A stretch of DNA of 64,000 bases, taken from Zygotorulaspora mrakii (taxonomy: Eukaryota > Ascomycota > Saccharomycetes > Saccharomycetales > Saccharomycetaceae). The first letter of the stretch is position 1. Each line of letters begins with the position of its first letter. This document shows, piece by piece, positions 10,137-20,132 of this stretch. Made by a program: the position numbers and the translations under genes. The notes beneath the pieces were generated by a model. The model was not told the DNA's origin. It searched no databases and saw only the letters and a program-made list of their open reading frames with translations. Location of the stretch: contig NC_050719.1 of assembly GCF_013402915.1 (NCBI RefSeq), positions 1,116,001 through 1,180,000 on the forward strand. Reading direction: 5' to 3'.

Positions 10137-11318
10137 TCATAACTCTGCGTGAAAGTCTTTGATGATGGAATCCACATCATCAAGACCAAGTGGTCTAATG
10201 TCACCCATCTGTTTAATTTTTCCAGTAACCTCCTTGATTTCGTCATCGGTGAGTTTCAGTTGCAACTGTTCAACTCTTGATTTAATTGCATTCCAGCCAG
10301 TGAGTCTGTTAGCAAAATGAATATACCTACTGATACCAAAGTCTTCGGGGTTTAAAATTTCGTAAGTCGATGGGTTCGCCAAGATTGCCTTGGCATGAAT
10401 ACCGGCTTTATGGGTAAAGGCGCAAAAGCCAGTAATTGGATTGTTGAATGGTAAATTCACTTCTACCGCTTCAGCTACCAACGTCTCCAGGTCACGCAGT
10501 TTTTTCAAATTATACTTAGATTTAACGTATTCAGGCGCAGATACAATCATTCTTGCCATAAATCCACCTAACGAAACAATACCATTTCTTTCGCCGATAC
10601 CAAGGACACAAGTATCAATTAATCGAGCACCGGCTTCAAGTGCAGAGTACGCATTACCAATAGCGCAGCCGGTGTCATCGTGGAAGTGACATTCAATGTC
10701 ACAAGAGACAACATTTTTCAAAGATCTGACTAGGTCATAGACTTGTCTTGGATTTGCACACCCAACAGTGTCAGCAATACCAACTCTATCCACACCAATA
10801 TGATCAACTGTTTTGTAAATATTTAGTAGATCTACAATATCCGATCTAAAGGAGTCTTCGGAGGAGAATCTAATCTCCAGGCCCTTGGATTTAACAAATT
10901 CAATCACCTCGATGGCACTCTTAGCGATATAATTCATGTCCTTTCCATGTGAGTATTGTCTTAAGAATTTTGAGGTCCCAATAACAACATCTACACCATC
11001 AACACCGGTCTCGACGGCAACTCTGGCATCGTCCATGTGACAACGAATATGAGTCAAAATTTTTGCCTTTAATCCCAATTTACAAATGGCTTCACAATCC
11101 TTTCTTGATTGCTCGGATGCAACGGGAGACGTCAACTCAATGTAATCAACTCCAAAGTCATCCAATGCTTTTGCGATCTCAATTTTCTTTTCAGTATCGA
11201 AAAAGGCATTAGCGAATTGTTCACCTTCTCTTAGGGTAGATTCAATAATTTGAAAATTTCTCACATTTGAGACTAAATCAGCAACATTTGGAGCATATGG
11301 ATTAGATGAGACTGACAT
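10137..11318 (-). CDS. LYS20: Homocitrate synthase with short C-terminus
   Basis: 393-residue homocitrate synthase, which condenses acetyl-CoA and 2-oxoglutarate in the first step of fungal lysine synthesis. The TIM-barrel active-site motifs are intact: [19 protein letters not shown] at residues 27-45, [14 protein letters not shown] at about 222 and [20 protein letters not shown] at about 305. Similarity to Lys20/Lys21 is very high until FHAEL, where this protein stops. As I recall the S. cerevisiae proteins, Lys20 and Lys21 continue for about 35 or more residues with lysine-rich, NLS-like clusters. No frameshifted remnant of that tail is visible downstream. In S. cerevisiae LYS20/21 are not near RPS9 or MOT1, so this copy is relocated or additional. 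Confidence 0.93.
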   Translation of the reverse strand: MSVSSNPYAPNVADLVSNVRNFQIIESTLREGEQFANAFFDTEKKIEIAKALDDFGVDYIELTSPVASEQSRKDCEAICKLGLKAKILTHIRCHMDDARVAVETGVDGVDVVIGTSKFLRQYSHGKDMNYIAKSAIEVIEFVKSKGLEIRFSSEDSFRSDIVDLLNIYKTVDHIGVDRVGIADTVGCANPRQVYDLVRSLKNVVSCDIECHFHDDTGCAIGNAYSALEAGARLIDTCVLGIGERNGIVSLGGFMARMIVSAPEYVKSKYNLKKLRDLETLVAEAVEVNLPFNNPITGFCAFTHKAGIHAKAILANPSTYEILNPEDFGISRYIHFANRLTGWNAIKSRVEQLQLKLTDDEIKEVTGKIKQMGDIRPLGLDDVDSIIKDFHAEL

Positions 11319-12577
11319 CCTACAACCTGCTTCGCCTCTCTGCTATACTGAAACCTAACGACCCGCATCTTTTACTTGTCCTCGCATTATTATATAGTTA
11401 GCATGATGGCCAGTAGTGCGCGATAGCGTTCTTGTGCGGGTAACGCCTTTGATTGATAAGTGAGCAATCCGGATGTGCTCCACTCTGCAATATCGAACCT
11501 GCTTGGGTCCTCTTTGGCGGCTATTTCAGTACTCTAAAACAGGAAGAGCAAGCTGAAAGCGGAGCTACTAGTCATAGATAAGATATCGAGGGTGAAGCTA
11601 CAAACTTTGTTATACACCAGAGCTAAAAGTAACACGCCATTAACGACTCAAACCATACAGAAACCGATGCAGTGACTTTGCTCATATCGTACATCTGCCA
11701 TCCTTTCAAATGATTGCGTAAAGAAACCATCTTTCACAATCGGTCTCACAAGCAGGCGTGCGGCTCTCGCTTCTGTTTCTCGAAGTATTCAAATGCGTAG
11801 ATCAGAGAGGTCCGTAGTAAAACTTTTATGAAGGAAGACTCGCGGGGGAGAAGGCACTGGTTAATGTTAACTACGGGGTCACGAGAACATAACTAAAAGA
11901 ATAAAATTGTTCTCAGACTGGGCCCTTGCGTCTAAGTTACATCAAAAGCCAGACATTTGCACAATATAAGATCACTCTAGGGCCCGTAATGGCACTAGTC
12001 AAGCAAATAACGCCAACAACCAGCAAAAAATCCATGCTCGACAGACATCAAGACATTATCATCAATAATGAACCCATCGATTACAGAACGTCATTTCAGG
12101 ACACAGCTCAATCGACTTTTCATCATCTCTCAATGTTTCACACCCGATCTTTAACTTCATCTAAACGCGTCGACGTTGCAAGCTAAAAAAAAAAAAAAAA
12201 AAACAATTTGGTGTTTGCTGTATTCTTTTTTTCTCCCTTCCAATTCTGCAATCTCTGTCGAATCGGCCTTTCATATAAAAGCAATACATTTTTGGGAATC
12301 CCCCAAATCGAGGTTGACCGAAATATACGCGAAAAACAAAAACAAAAAAAAGGGAAACGCCTAGCGAGCAAGGTCAGTCTGTACGAGTAAAGGCGGGTAG
12401 CACACATCAAAAAGGAGTCTCCCGATACCAGCGCAAGGAAAAGAAATAGAAAAGCTCAGCGGTTATTTTTTGTTTCACTATTTAAAAAATATTTACAGCT
12501 ATCAAACCTGTTTTCCCTAAACAGTGGTACTGCCCACATAATCCACACAAAAATTTTGTGTATATAGCATAGAAGTT
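11319..12577. other. Long spacer between divergent LYS20 and MOT1
   Basis: 1259 bp shared by two divergent promoters. It contains a 19-A tract (12185-12203) and a poor Gcn4-like site (cgactca, about 11645). A frame of 86 codons at 11926-12186 opens with TTG, and a 66-codon ATG version exists inside it; neither resembles a known protein. I found no Lys14-type TCCRNYGGA site and no tRNA. Confidence 0.5.
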
Positions 12578-15500
12578 ATGACTTCACAGGTCTCGAGGCT
12601 TGATCGACAGGTGATCCTGTTGGAGACAGGTTCGACGCAGTTCGTACGTAATATGGCGGCAGACCAAATGGGTGATCTGGCAAAACAACATCCGGAAGAT
12701 ATCTTATCGTTGTTGTCAAGGGTGTATCCGTTTTTGCTGGTCAAGAAATGGGAGACGAGAGTGACGGCAGCAAGAGCTGTCGGCGCGATCGTGCAGCACG
12801 CTCCTGTGTGGGATCCGAATACGGATGACACTGATGGAACGGCTAGTGTTCGCAGCGGTAATGGAATTGGCGAAGAAGATCTGGAGTGTAGTGCGAAGAT
12901 CAAACTGGAAAAAGAAATCAAGATTAAACTGGAGGAAATTAGTCAAGAAGATAGAAAAGAGATTTTTCAGGATGACAGCCGACTTCTTTCTTTGTCGGAT
13001 TGGAACCTTCATGAGCTTTTAAAATCTAAAAAAATTCTGCTCGCTTCCAGTTCGAACAATTTCAATGATAGTGATGATGGGATTTCTAAAAAACAATTGA
13101 AAGCAAATCATGGTGATTCGTCACCTGTGTCACCCATGGATGCTGAAGTGAAGCACGAAGTAGATTCAAAAAAAGAATTGGCTTCTGGAGCATCTAAGAA
13201 ATCAGCTCGTATGCTGGCCATGGCAAAACGAAGGAAAAGAATACAAGCCAAAAGCTCATTTAATAAACCTGTAGATCTGTCGGAAAGCTCTGTTTCGAAA
13301 AGTTTGATGAATTCAAACTCAAATGCATCAACCCCTAATCCAAAATTAGAGATCACGGAACAATCTGACGAAAATAAAATTATGGTTGAGTCAATGATAT
13401 CTCCAATTTTAGAAAAACATGAAAGAGTTGCTGGTCTAGTCTGGCAATTTCAAGGTATTTATGAACTATTATTGGAAAATTTGATGAATGATACGTGGGA
13501 AAAAAGGCATGGTGCAGCATTGGGGTTGAGAGAAATTTTAAAAAAACATGCTTCCAGCGTAAGTCGAGTCAAGGGAAAAAGTAAAAATGAAAATGATACT
13601 ATAAATAAAAAATCCTTAGAAGATACTGCAACAAGACTACTTACAATTTTTGCATTGGATAGATTTGGCGACTACGTTCATGATACAGTTGTCGCCCCAG
13701 TAAGAGAATCTGTTGCTCAAACATTAGCTGCATTATTAATTCATCTAGAGGATGATCTTTCCATTAAAATTTTTTACACCCTGGAACAATTAGTTTTACA
13801 AGATCCAAAAGTTGTTGCGGTACCAAATAGAATTTGGGAGGCAACTCATGGCGGTCTTCTTGGTATCAGATATTTTGTCAGTATCAAGACAGATTTACTC
13901 ATGTCATCCGATCTATTACCAAATGTTGTCAAAATTGTCTTATATGGTTTGGATCAATCAGATGATGATGTTCAGAGTGTCGCTGCTGCGATTCTATCAC
14001 CCATCACAAATGACTTTGTTCGATTGGGTTCAGAAACTATAGACCACGTGCTGACGACCATTTGGTCTTCTTTAACACATTTGGATGATGATTTATCTTC
14101 CAGTGTTGGCTCTGTGATGGATCTATTAGCCAACCTTTGTAAACATCAAGAAGTCCTTGACATACTGAAAAACAAGGCAATACAGCATCCTTCGGAGTGG
14201 TCATTCAAATCTTTAGTGCCGAAGTTGTATCCATTTTTGCGTCATTCTATTTCTTCGGTAAGGAAATCTGTTTTAAATTTATTAAATGCATTTCTCTCGA
14301 TTAAGGACGATTCTACGAAGAATTGGCTTAATGGGAGGATTTTTAGACTCATTTTTCAAAATATTATTCTTGAACAACACGAAGATATTTTGTCCCTATC
14401 ATTTCAAGTTTATCAGTCACTTTTAAACGATTACAAATTTAAGCATACAGAGAAAACTTTGGATCACGTCCTGAGTAAACACCTACAACCAATCTTACAT
14501 CTTTTAAACACCCCTATTGGCGAAAATGGTAAGAATTATAGTATGGAGTCCCAGTATATTCTAAAACCTTCTCAGCATTACCAGTTGCATCCAGAACGAA
14601 AGAGAAGTATCTCAGAAGCTAATCATGAATCCAGTATTCCAATTCCTAAGGGTAGTGAACGTGTAAATATAGATGCACCGATGATTGCAGGTGACATAAC
14701 TTTGCTCGGTTCCGAAATAATTACGAATACAAGGGTCATGGGTGCCAAAGCATTTGGCTTAACCCTATCTCATTTCCAAGACTCAACATTAGAATCTTTC
14801 TTTACCAACGTACTGGTTCGATGTTTAGACTTGACTTACGCAACCCCTAGGATGCTGGCTTTCATCATTCTGACGGAATTTTGCTCTTCGTGGTTGCAAG
14901 ATCATGAAAATGTTCCATCATTTGTAGCAGAGACTTTCAGACCCATAGTAACAGATCAGCTTTCACATCCAGATAAACTTCCTGTCTTTAGGGAATTAGT
15001 ACCGTCTTTGAAAGCTTTACGAACTCAGTGTCAGAGTTTGTTAATAACGTTTGTTGATGTTGGAATGTTACCGCAACATAAGTTACCTAATATACCAGTT
15101 GTTGTACAAGGAGAGTCGGAGGCTGGTCCCGAAGCGTTCACAATTTCCCTCGCAGAAAAAGTCTACAACGAATATTATGATAAGATGTTCCGTGCAATGA
15201 GTAATTCGTACAAACTTTTGGCTAAAAAACCCTTGGAGGATGCAAAATATCGTGTATTCCTAGCAATACAAGCTGCTCAAAGTTCTAGAAAGGCTCGGAA
15301 CACTTCTATTCTGGCAAATTATGCCTCAGCTTCTCTACGTTATGAGGGTCTTCCGACTAAGTTAAATCCCATCATTCGATCCTTGATGGATAGTGTCAAA
15401 GAAGAGACAAATGAAAAATTGCAAAAACTGTCTGGTGAATCGGTAATATATTTGATTAAACAGTTGATCAGCCATGAGAAACCAAAGGTCTCTAATAAAA

Positions 15501-18175
15501 TAGTCAAGAATTTATGTGGATTTTTATGCGTTGATACCACAGAAGTCCCGGAATTCGCAAGTCATTCCGCTCTGAAAGATTCAATCTTAACCCTACAAAA
15601 GGAATATAGCATCGATTCTAATAAGGAAGATATTCTGATCATGAAAATGACGGAAGAGGCGCAAATAAAACGTAGAGGAGGGATATTTACATTGAGCAGA
15701 CTTCTTCAAGTATTTGGTAGGGACGTTTTGATAAAAATCCCTCAACTTAAGGATTGTTTATTTGATCCCTTGACTAAACTTGATGAATTAAGCGATCAAG
15801 GTCATCGGGACAATACTTTGGGTCAGTCTATTGTTGACGCTTTGGGCATAATGCGTTCTACGTATTGTTTCATGGATCCTCAATTGCGAAGTGAAGAAGT
15901 CATTCCAAAATTTCCGATACTTTTAGAGTTTTTGAAGTCCGAGTTCTCAGTTTTCAGGTACTCCACGGCCAGGCTAATAGCGGACTTCGCCAAAACATCA
16001 CCTCTTGAAGTCATGTCGTTTGTTATCAGAGAGGTAATACCTTTGATGAATAGTGCTGGTTCGGTCATTCATCGCCAAGGCGCATCGGAGCTAATATATC
16101 ATCTTTCAAATTCGATGGGAACAGATATATTGCCGTATGTGATCTTTTTATTGGTACCATTATTGGGTCGCATGAGCGACTCTAACAATGACGTTAGAAA
16201 TCTAGCAACTACAACTTTTGCTTCTATTATCAAGCTGGTTCCTCTAGAGGCGGGGATCGCTGACCCAGAAGGCCTGCCGGATGATCTCATGGTTGGTCGT
16301 GAAAGGGAGCGTGATTTCATTCAGCAAATGATGGATCCTTCAAAGGCAAAACCTTTCAAATTGCCAGTGGCTATCAAAGCTACTTTAAGAAAATATCAAC
16401 AGGACGGTATCAATTGGCTAGTGTTCTTGAACAAATATCATTTACATGGTATTCTTTGTGATGATATGGGCCTAGGTAAGACATTGCAAACTATTTGTAT
16501 TATTGCAAGTGATCAATATTTAAGAAGTGAGGATTATAAGAAGACAAAGTCTGTCGAGACTCGACCTCTTCCTTCACTTATTATCTGCCCTCCTTCTTTG
16601 ACTGGTCATTGGGAAAATGAATTTGAGGTTTATGCATCTTTCCTCGACGTTGTTGTGTACGCTGGTGGACCTTCAACTCGTATTCCATTGAGGGAGAAGC
16701 TTGCTGGAGCAGATATAATCGTTACTTCTTATGATGTCGCAAGAAATGACCTTGAGATATTCAAGCAATATGATTACAATTATTGTGTACTTGATGAGGG
16801 TCATATTATTAAGAATGCACAATCAAAACTGGCAAAGGCAGTCAAACAGATTAATGCAAATCACAGATTGATTTTGACGGGTACTCCTATTCAAAACAAT
16901 GTAGTTGAGCTGTGGTCTTTATTCGATTTCTTGATGCCCGGCTTTCTGGGTACCGAAAAGATGTTTCAGGAAAGATTTGCAAAACCAATTGCGGCTTCAA
17001 GAAATAGCAAAACATCATCGAGGGAACAAGAGGCGGGTGTTCTGGCTTTGGAGGCACTGCATAAGCAAGTATTACCATTTATGTTACGGAGACTGAAAGA
17101 AGATGTTTTATCAGATTTACCTCCAAAGATTATTCAAGATTATTTCTGTGAATTAAGCGATCTGCAGAAACAACTATACAAGGACTTTTCGAAAAAGCAA
17201 AAAAATGTAGTGGAAAAAGATATTGACAGTACCTCAGACTTAGATAGCAAGCAGCATATTTTTCAAGCACTCCAGTATATGAGAAAATTATGCAATCATC
17301 CAGCTTTAGTACTCTCACCGGATCACCCCCAATTGAAGCAGGTTCAAGAATATTTGAAGCAGACTCATTTGAATCTACATGATATTGTGAATGCACCTAA
17401 ATTGCTAGCTCTAAAGAATTTACTATTTGAGTGTGGAATTGGTGAGCGTGATATGGAGAGAAAGCAGTCCGCGAACCAGTTCCCCTCAAGCGAAAACGTC
17501 ATCTCACAGCATCGTGCCCTGATTTTTTGTCAATTGAAGGATATGTTGGATATGGTTGAAACTGATCTTTTTAAAAAGTACATGCCGTCAGTCACTTATA
17601 TGAGACTGGATGGTAGCGTTGAGCCAAGAGATAGACAAAATGTAGTAAAAAAGTTTAACGAAGATCCGTCAATTGACTGTCTCCTGCTAACTACAAAAGT
17701 TGGTGGTCTGGGTTTAAATTTAACAGGTGCAGACACAGTCATCTTTATCGAGCATGACTGGAACCCTATGAATGATTTGCAGGCAATGGACCGTGCGCAT
17801 AGACTTGGCCAAAAGAGAGTTGTAAATGTCTACAGAATAGTGACAAAAGGTACACTGGAGGAAAAAATAATGGGCCTACAGAAATTCAAAATGAATATCG
17901 CTTCTACGGTTGTCAATCAACAGAATAATGGTTTAGCTTCAATGGATACGCATCAATTACTTGATTTATTTGATACAGATAATGTTCCGTCTCAGGACGA
18001 TGAAGAAAAGCAAGCGCAGCTGAACAATGGCGTAAATGGAATGGAAGATATCGCAAGCGAAACAGGGTTAAGTGGCAAAGCCAAAGAAGCTGTTGGTGAG
18101 CTTAAAGAATTATGGGATACCTCTCAATATGAGGAAGAATACAATCTTGACAACTTTATCAAGACTTTACGTTAA
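12578..18175 (+). CDS. MOT1: TBP-removing Snf2-family ATPase Mot1
   Basis: 1865 residues (S. cerevisiae Mot1 is 1867). An essential nuclear ATPase that strips TATA-binding protein from DNA. The N-terminal two thirds is HEAT-repeat-like, beginning MTSQVSRLDRQVILLETGS. The Snf2 ATPase begins at about residue 1270: DDMGLGKTLQTIC (motif I, about 1295), LDEGHIIKN (motif II, DEGH), LTGTPIQNN (motif III), then the second RecA lobe with LLLTTKVGGLGLNLTGAD and QAMDRAHRLGQ (motif VI). A low-complexity, basic and serine-rich linker lies at about residues 165-280. In S. cerevisiae MOT1 (YPL082C) adjoins RPS9A. Confidence 0.97.
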   Translation: MTSQVSRLDRQVILLETGSTQFVRNMAADQMGDLAKQHPEDILSLLSRVYPFLLVKKWETRVTAARAVGAIVQHAPVWDPNTDDTDGTASVRSGNGIGEEDLECSAKIKLEKEIKIKLEEISQEDRKEIFQDDSRLLSLSDWNLHELLKSKKILLASSSNNFNDSDDGISKKQLKANHGDSSPVSPMDAEVKHEVDSKKELASGASKKSARMLAMAKRRKRIQAKSSFNKPVDLSESSVSKSLMNSNSNASTPNPKLEITEQSDENKIMVESMISPILEKHERVAGLVWQFQGIYELLLENLMNDTWEKRHGAALGLREILKKHASSVSRVKGKSKNENDTINKKSLEDTATRLLTIFALDRFGDYVHDTVVAPVRESVAQTLAALLIHLEDDLSIKIFYTLEQLVLQDPKVVAVPNRIWEATHGGLLGIRYFVSIKTDLLMSSDLLPNVVKIVLYGLDQSDDDVQSVAAAILSPITNDFVRLGSETIDHVLTTIWSSLTHLDDDLSSSVGSVMDLLANLCKHQEVLDILKNKAIQHPSEWSFKSLVPKLYPFLRHSISSVRKSVLNLLNAFLSIKDDSTKNWLNGRIFRLIFQNIILEQHEDILSLSFQVYQSLLNDYKFKHTEKTLDHVLSKHLQPILHLLNTPIGENGKNYSMESQYILKPSQHYQLHPERKRSISEANHESSIPIPKGSERVNIDAPMIAGDITLLGSEIITNTRVMGAKAFGLTLSHFQDSTLESFFTNVLVRCLDLTYATPRMLAFIILTEFCSSWLQDHENVPSFVAETFRPIVTDQLSHPDKLPVFRELVPSLKALRTQCQSLLITFVDVGMLPQHKLPNIPVVVQGESEAGPEAFTISLAEKVYNEYYDKMFRAMSNSYKLLAKKPLEDAKYRVFLAIQAAQSSRKARNTSILANYASASLRYEGLPTKLNPIIRSLMDSVKEETNEKLQKLSGESVIYLIKQLISHEKPKVSNKIVKNLCGFLCVDTTEVPEFASHSALKDSILTLQKEYSIDSNKEDILIMKMTEEAQIKRRGGIFTLSRLLQVFGRDVLIKIPQLKDCLFDPLTKLDELSDQGHRDNTLGQSIVDALGIMRSTYCFMDPQLRSEEVIPKFPILLEFLKSEFSVFRYSTARLIADFAKTSPLEVMSFVIREVIPLMNSAGSVIHRQGASELIYHLSNSMGTDILPYVIFLLVPLLGRMSDSNNDVRNLATTTFASIIKLVPLEAGIADPEGLPDDLMVGRERERDFIQQMMDPSKAKPFKLPVAIKATLRKYQQDGINWLVFLNKYHLHGILCDDMGLGKTLQTICIIASDQYLRSEDYKKTKSVETRPLPSLIICPPSLTGHWENEFEVYASFLDVVVYAGGPSTRIPLREKLAGADIIVTSYDVARNDLEIFKQYDYNYCVLDEGHIIKNAQSKLAKAVKQINANHRLILTGTPIQNNVVELWSLFDFLMPGFLGTEKMFQERFAKPIAASRNSKTSSREQEAGVLALEALHKQVLPFMLRRLKEDVLSDLPPKIIQDYFCELSDLQKQLYKDFSKKQKNVVEKDIDSTSDLDSKQHIFQALQYMRKLCNHPALVLSPDHPQLKQVQEYLKQTHLNLHDIVNAPKLLALKNLLFECGIGERDMERKQSANQFPSSENVISQHRALIFCQLKDMLDMVETDLFKKYMPSVTYMRLDGSVEPRDRQNVVKKFNEDPSIDCLLLTTKVGGLGLNLTGADTVIFIEHDWNPMNDLQAMDRAHRLGQKRVVNVYRIVTKGTLEEKIMGLQKFKMNIASTVVNQQNNGLASMDTHQLLDLFDTDNVPSQDDEEKQAQLNNGVNGMEDIASETGLSGKAKEAVGELKELWDTSQYEEEYNLDNFIKTLR

Positions 18176-18445
18176 ATTCAACAGGTCCCTAAATATGCAA
18201 TCTGTAATTTTGTACTATTAATCATATTATTCATATTATTCATAATGGAGGCCTAGTATTGAAAAGGTTTGAATATGTTACCTTTTCCGATCACTATGTG
18301 ACCTCGCCAGTACATTAAATCAGCCGGAGTGCGGCGTCGACATTAACCACGGTAAAAGAAAAGCATTCATTTAAAAATAAAGAAAAAGTACACATAGCTG
18401 CCCTTGACATGTCAACCTATAAGAATACACAACTGTTATTATCCT

Positions 18446-18880
18446 ATGTCTTCATTGAACGAACAAGTGAAGGCTCGGAAACGAAGATTAGAAGAGCTGA
18501 AAAATCGCTCGGAGCATGCCAATACTGTGGAGGAAGCAAGCAAGAAAAGCAAGAACGAAATTGAAAAAAAAAATCACAATGGAGATATAGGAGTCCCCCT
18601 GGAATATACAGACTACACTGTTGAGCAACTATCTTCTAAAATTGAGAAGGAAGTTTTAGAAGAATTAAAGAAAACTGCAGATGTAATAATCACAAATTTT
18701 GCGAGAAATCAAAGTCAACGAAGTAAGAGTATCACTGCAAAAAGAGTAAATGACAAAAGTGTGGGTTTTCCTGCGACCTTTCTGCAAGAGAAGCTGGATG
18801 AATTGGATAGAAGGACCGATGATCAAATAAAGAGACTAGTGCGAAAAAAGTTGATGAAAGATGCAAAGAGCGAAAATTAG
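18446..18880 (+). CDS. NTC20: NineTeen-complex splicing factor Ntc20-like
   Basis: 144 residues from the ATG at 18446 (S. cerevisiae Ntc20 is 140). Ntc20 is a small Prp19-associated spliceosome component. Similarity is limited: the C-terminal segment LDELDRRTDDQIKRLVRKKLMKD aligns with the same region of Ntc20, and the protein is charged and helical. Assignment rests mainly on position between MOT1 and GDT1, as NTC20 (YBR188C) adjoins GDT1 (YBR187W). The longer open frame has no in-frame ATG upstream; an out-of-frame ATG at 18409 opens a 51-codon uORF overlapping this start. Confidence 0.75.
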   Translation: MSSLNEQVKARKRRLEELKNRSEHANTVEEASKKSKNEIEKKNHNGDIGVPLEYTDYTVEQLSSKIEKEVLEELKKTADVIITNFARNQSQRSKSITAKRVNDKSVGFPATFLQEKLDELDRRTDDQIKRLVRKKLMKDAKSEN

Positions 18881-18988
18881 CGCGTAAAGGAATGATTTTA
18901 CGGTTCTATCAATAAATAAATAAACAAGCTAATAAGAGAAACAGCTAAATTTGTATCTTGCCGCTTGCTGTAGTTTTGTGGGCTCTCT

Positions 18989-19762
18989 TTATTCAGTAGT
19001 GAAAGCCTCATAAATGTACCAGATGGCGAAGATGAAAAACGAGAAAGCACCACCCAATGTGACTGTTCTCATGCTAATCTTAGTAGCTAGGAACTTACCA
19101 CCAAGAACAGCAATGAAAGTGCAAACGAAATGGCCGAGGACGGCACCAGCTATCACATACCAGTAATCGCTATCAGATGCCATAGCAACTATACTGATTT
19201 GTGAACGATCACCAAACTCTCCTAAAAAGATCATAATAAAGATATTGATCCATATCGGTGATACTAATAACGAGGCCTTGTGGACAATTTGTCTGAAAAG
19301 TGATTGTATTGGTGCCAGTACCGATGAATCAGATGCTTTGGGTGACGAATTCTTATGATAATCACCCATTTCAATATCACCATTACTACAGGCCGCTATC
19401 TCTTCCTCAACTTCCGCCATCTCTTCCCGTACCCCAGCGTCTTTTCTCATTTCTAAACCCTCCAACGTCAGCTTATACCCAAATACAAGGAACAAAAGAC
19501 CAGCTAAGAATCTAGTGTAGCGCTCAGAGATAAATGCAACGGAAGCATGTCCAACAATACCAGATAAAATAGTCATAATTGCTAACGAAGATGCAGCCGA
19601 ACTAAAAACCAACCATCTTTTATGACGCATGGCCATTAAAGCAGCTATAAGGAAGGTCTTGTCACCAATTTCAGAAACAGCGATCATTGAAACAGCCATG
19701 ACAAAAGAAGCAAGTGGAGAATCAGCCTTTTCAGGCCCTGAACCACCATTACCTTCACTCAT
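18989..19762 (-). CDS. GDT1: Golgi Ca2+/Mn2+ transporter, UPF0016/TMEM165 family
   Basis: 257 residues. Both family signature motifs are present, EIGDKTFL at about residue 31 and EFGDRSQI at about 186, each at the start of a cluster of three transmembrane segments separated by an acidic loop. S. cerevisiae Gdt1 (280 residues) is a Golgi cation/H+ exchanger supplying Mn2+ for glycosylation. The Gdt1 N-terminal signal peptide and following Ser-rich stretch have no counterpart here: the protein begins MSEGNGGSGPEKADSPLASF, and an in-frame TAA lies three bases before the ATG with no TACTAAC upstream, so no hidden first exon is apparent. Confidence 0.93.
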   Translation of the reverse strand: MSEGNGGSGPEKADSPLASFVMAVSMIAVSEIGDKTFLIAALMAMRHKRWLVFSSAASSLAIMTILSGIVGHASVAFISERYTRFLAGLLFLVFGYKLTLEGLEMRKDAGVREEMAEVEEEIAACSNGDIEMGDYHKNSSPKASDSSVLAPIQSLFRQIVHKASLLVSPIWINIFIMIFLGEFGDRSQISIVAMASDSDYWYVIAGAVLGHFVCTFIAVLGGKFLATKISMRTVTLGGAFSFFIFAIWYIYEAFTTE

Positions 19763-20132
19763 GTTTTAAAGATGATCTCTCGTTAAAACAGCTTTTGTTT
19801 CTGAAGGAAACACAGTCACAATTTCGGCCTAATAGTTCAGCTTCACCAGATATTGAACTTTCAATTGACGAAAGTTGTAGTCGATAGTGATTCCTAGATA
19901 ATTGGTATATTCAAATGAATATCAGAGTGCAGTTTTAAGTAAACGCTCCGGACTGTTCGTGGTATTTTTTTTCTCTTCGGTCCTAGAGCTCGCTCACTTT
20001 AATTATTTTTACCTAGTAAAGTGCTTTCTTTTTTAACGCGATTCAATTCCGTCTTGTGCGATGACAACAGTAGCTTTAAAATAATGAATGCATGATGAGA
20101 TAAAACAATCGTAATGCGTAGTTGCGATATTA
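19763..20132. other. Spacer GDT1 promoter / PCH2 3' region
   Basis: 370 bp upstream of GDT1 and after the PCH2 stop. A CACGTG at 20135-20140 is part of the end of the PCH2 coding sequence. I see no further gene. Confidence 0.5.

Noticed and set aside
11926..12186. 86-codon frame between LYS20 and MOT1
   Set aside because: TTG start, low-similarity sequence and position in a divergent promoter; no family recognised.
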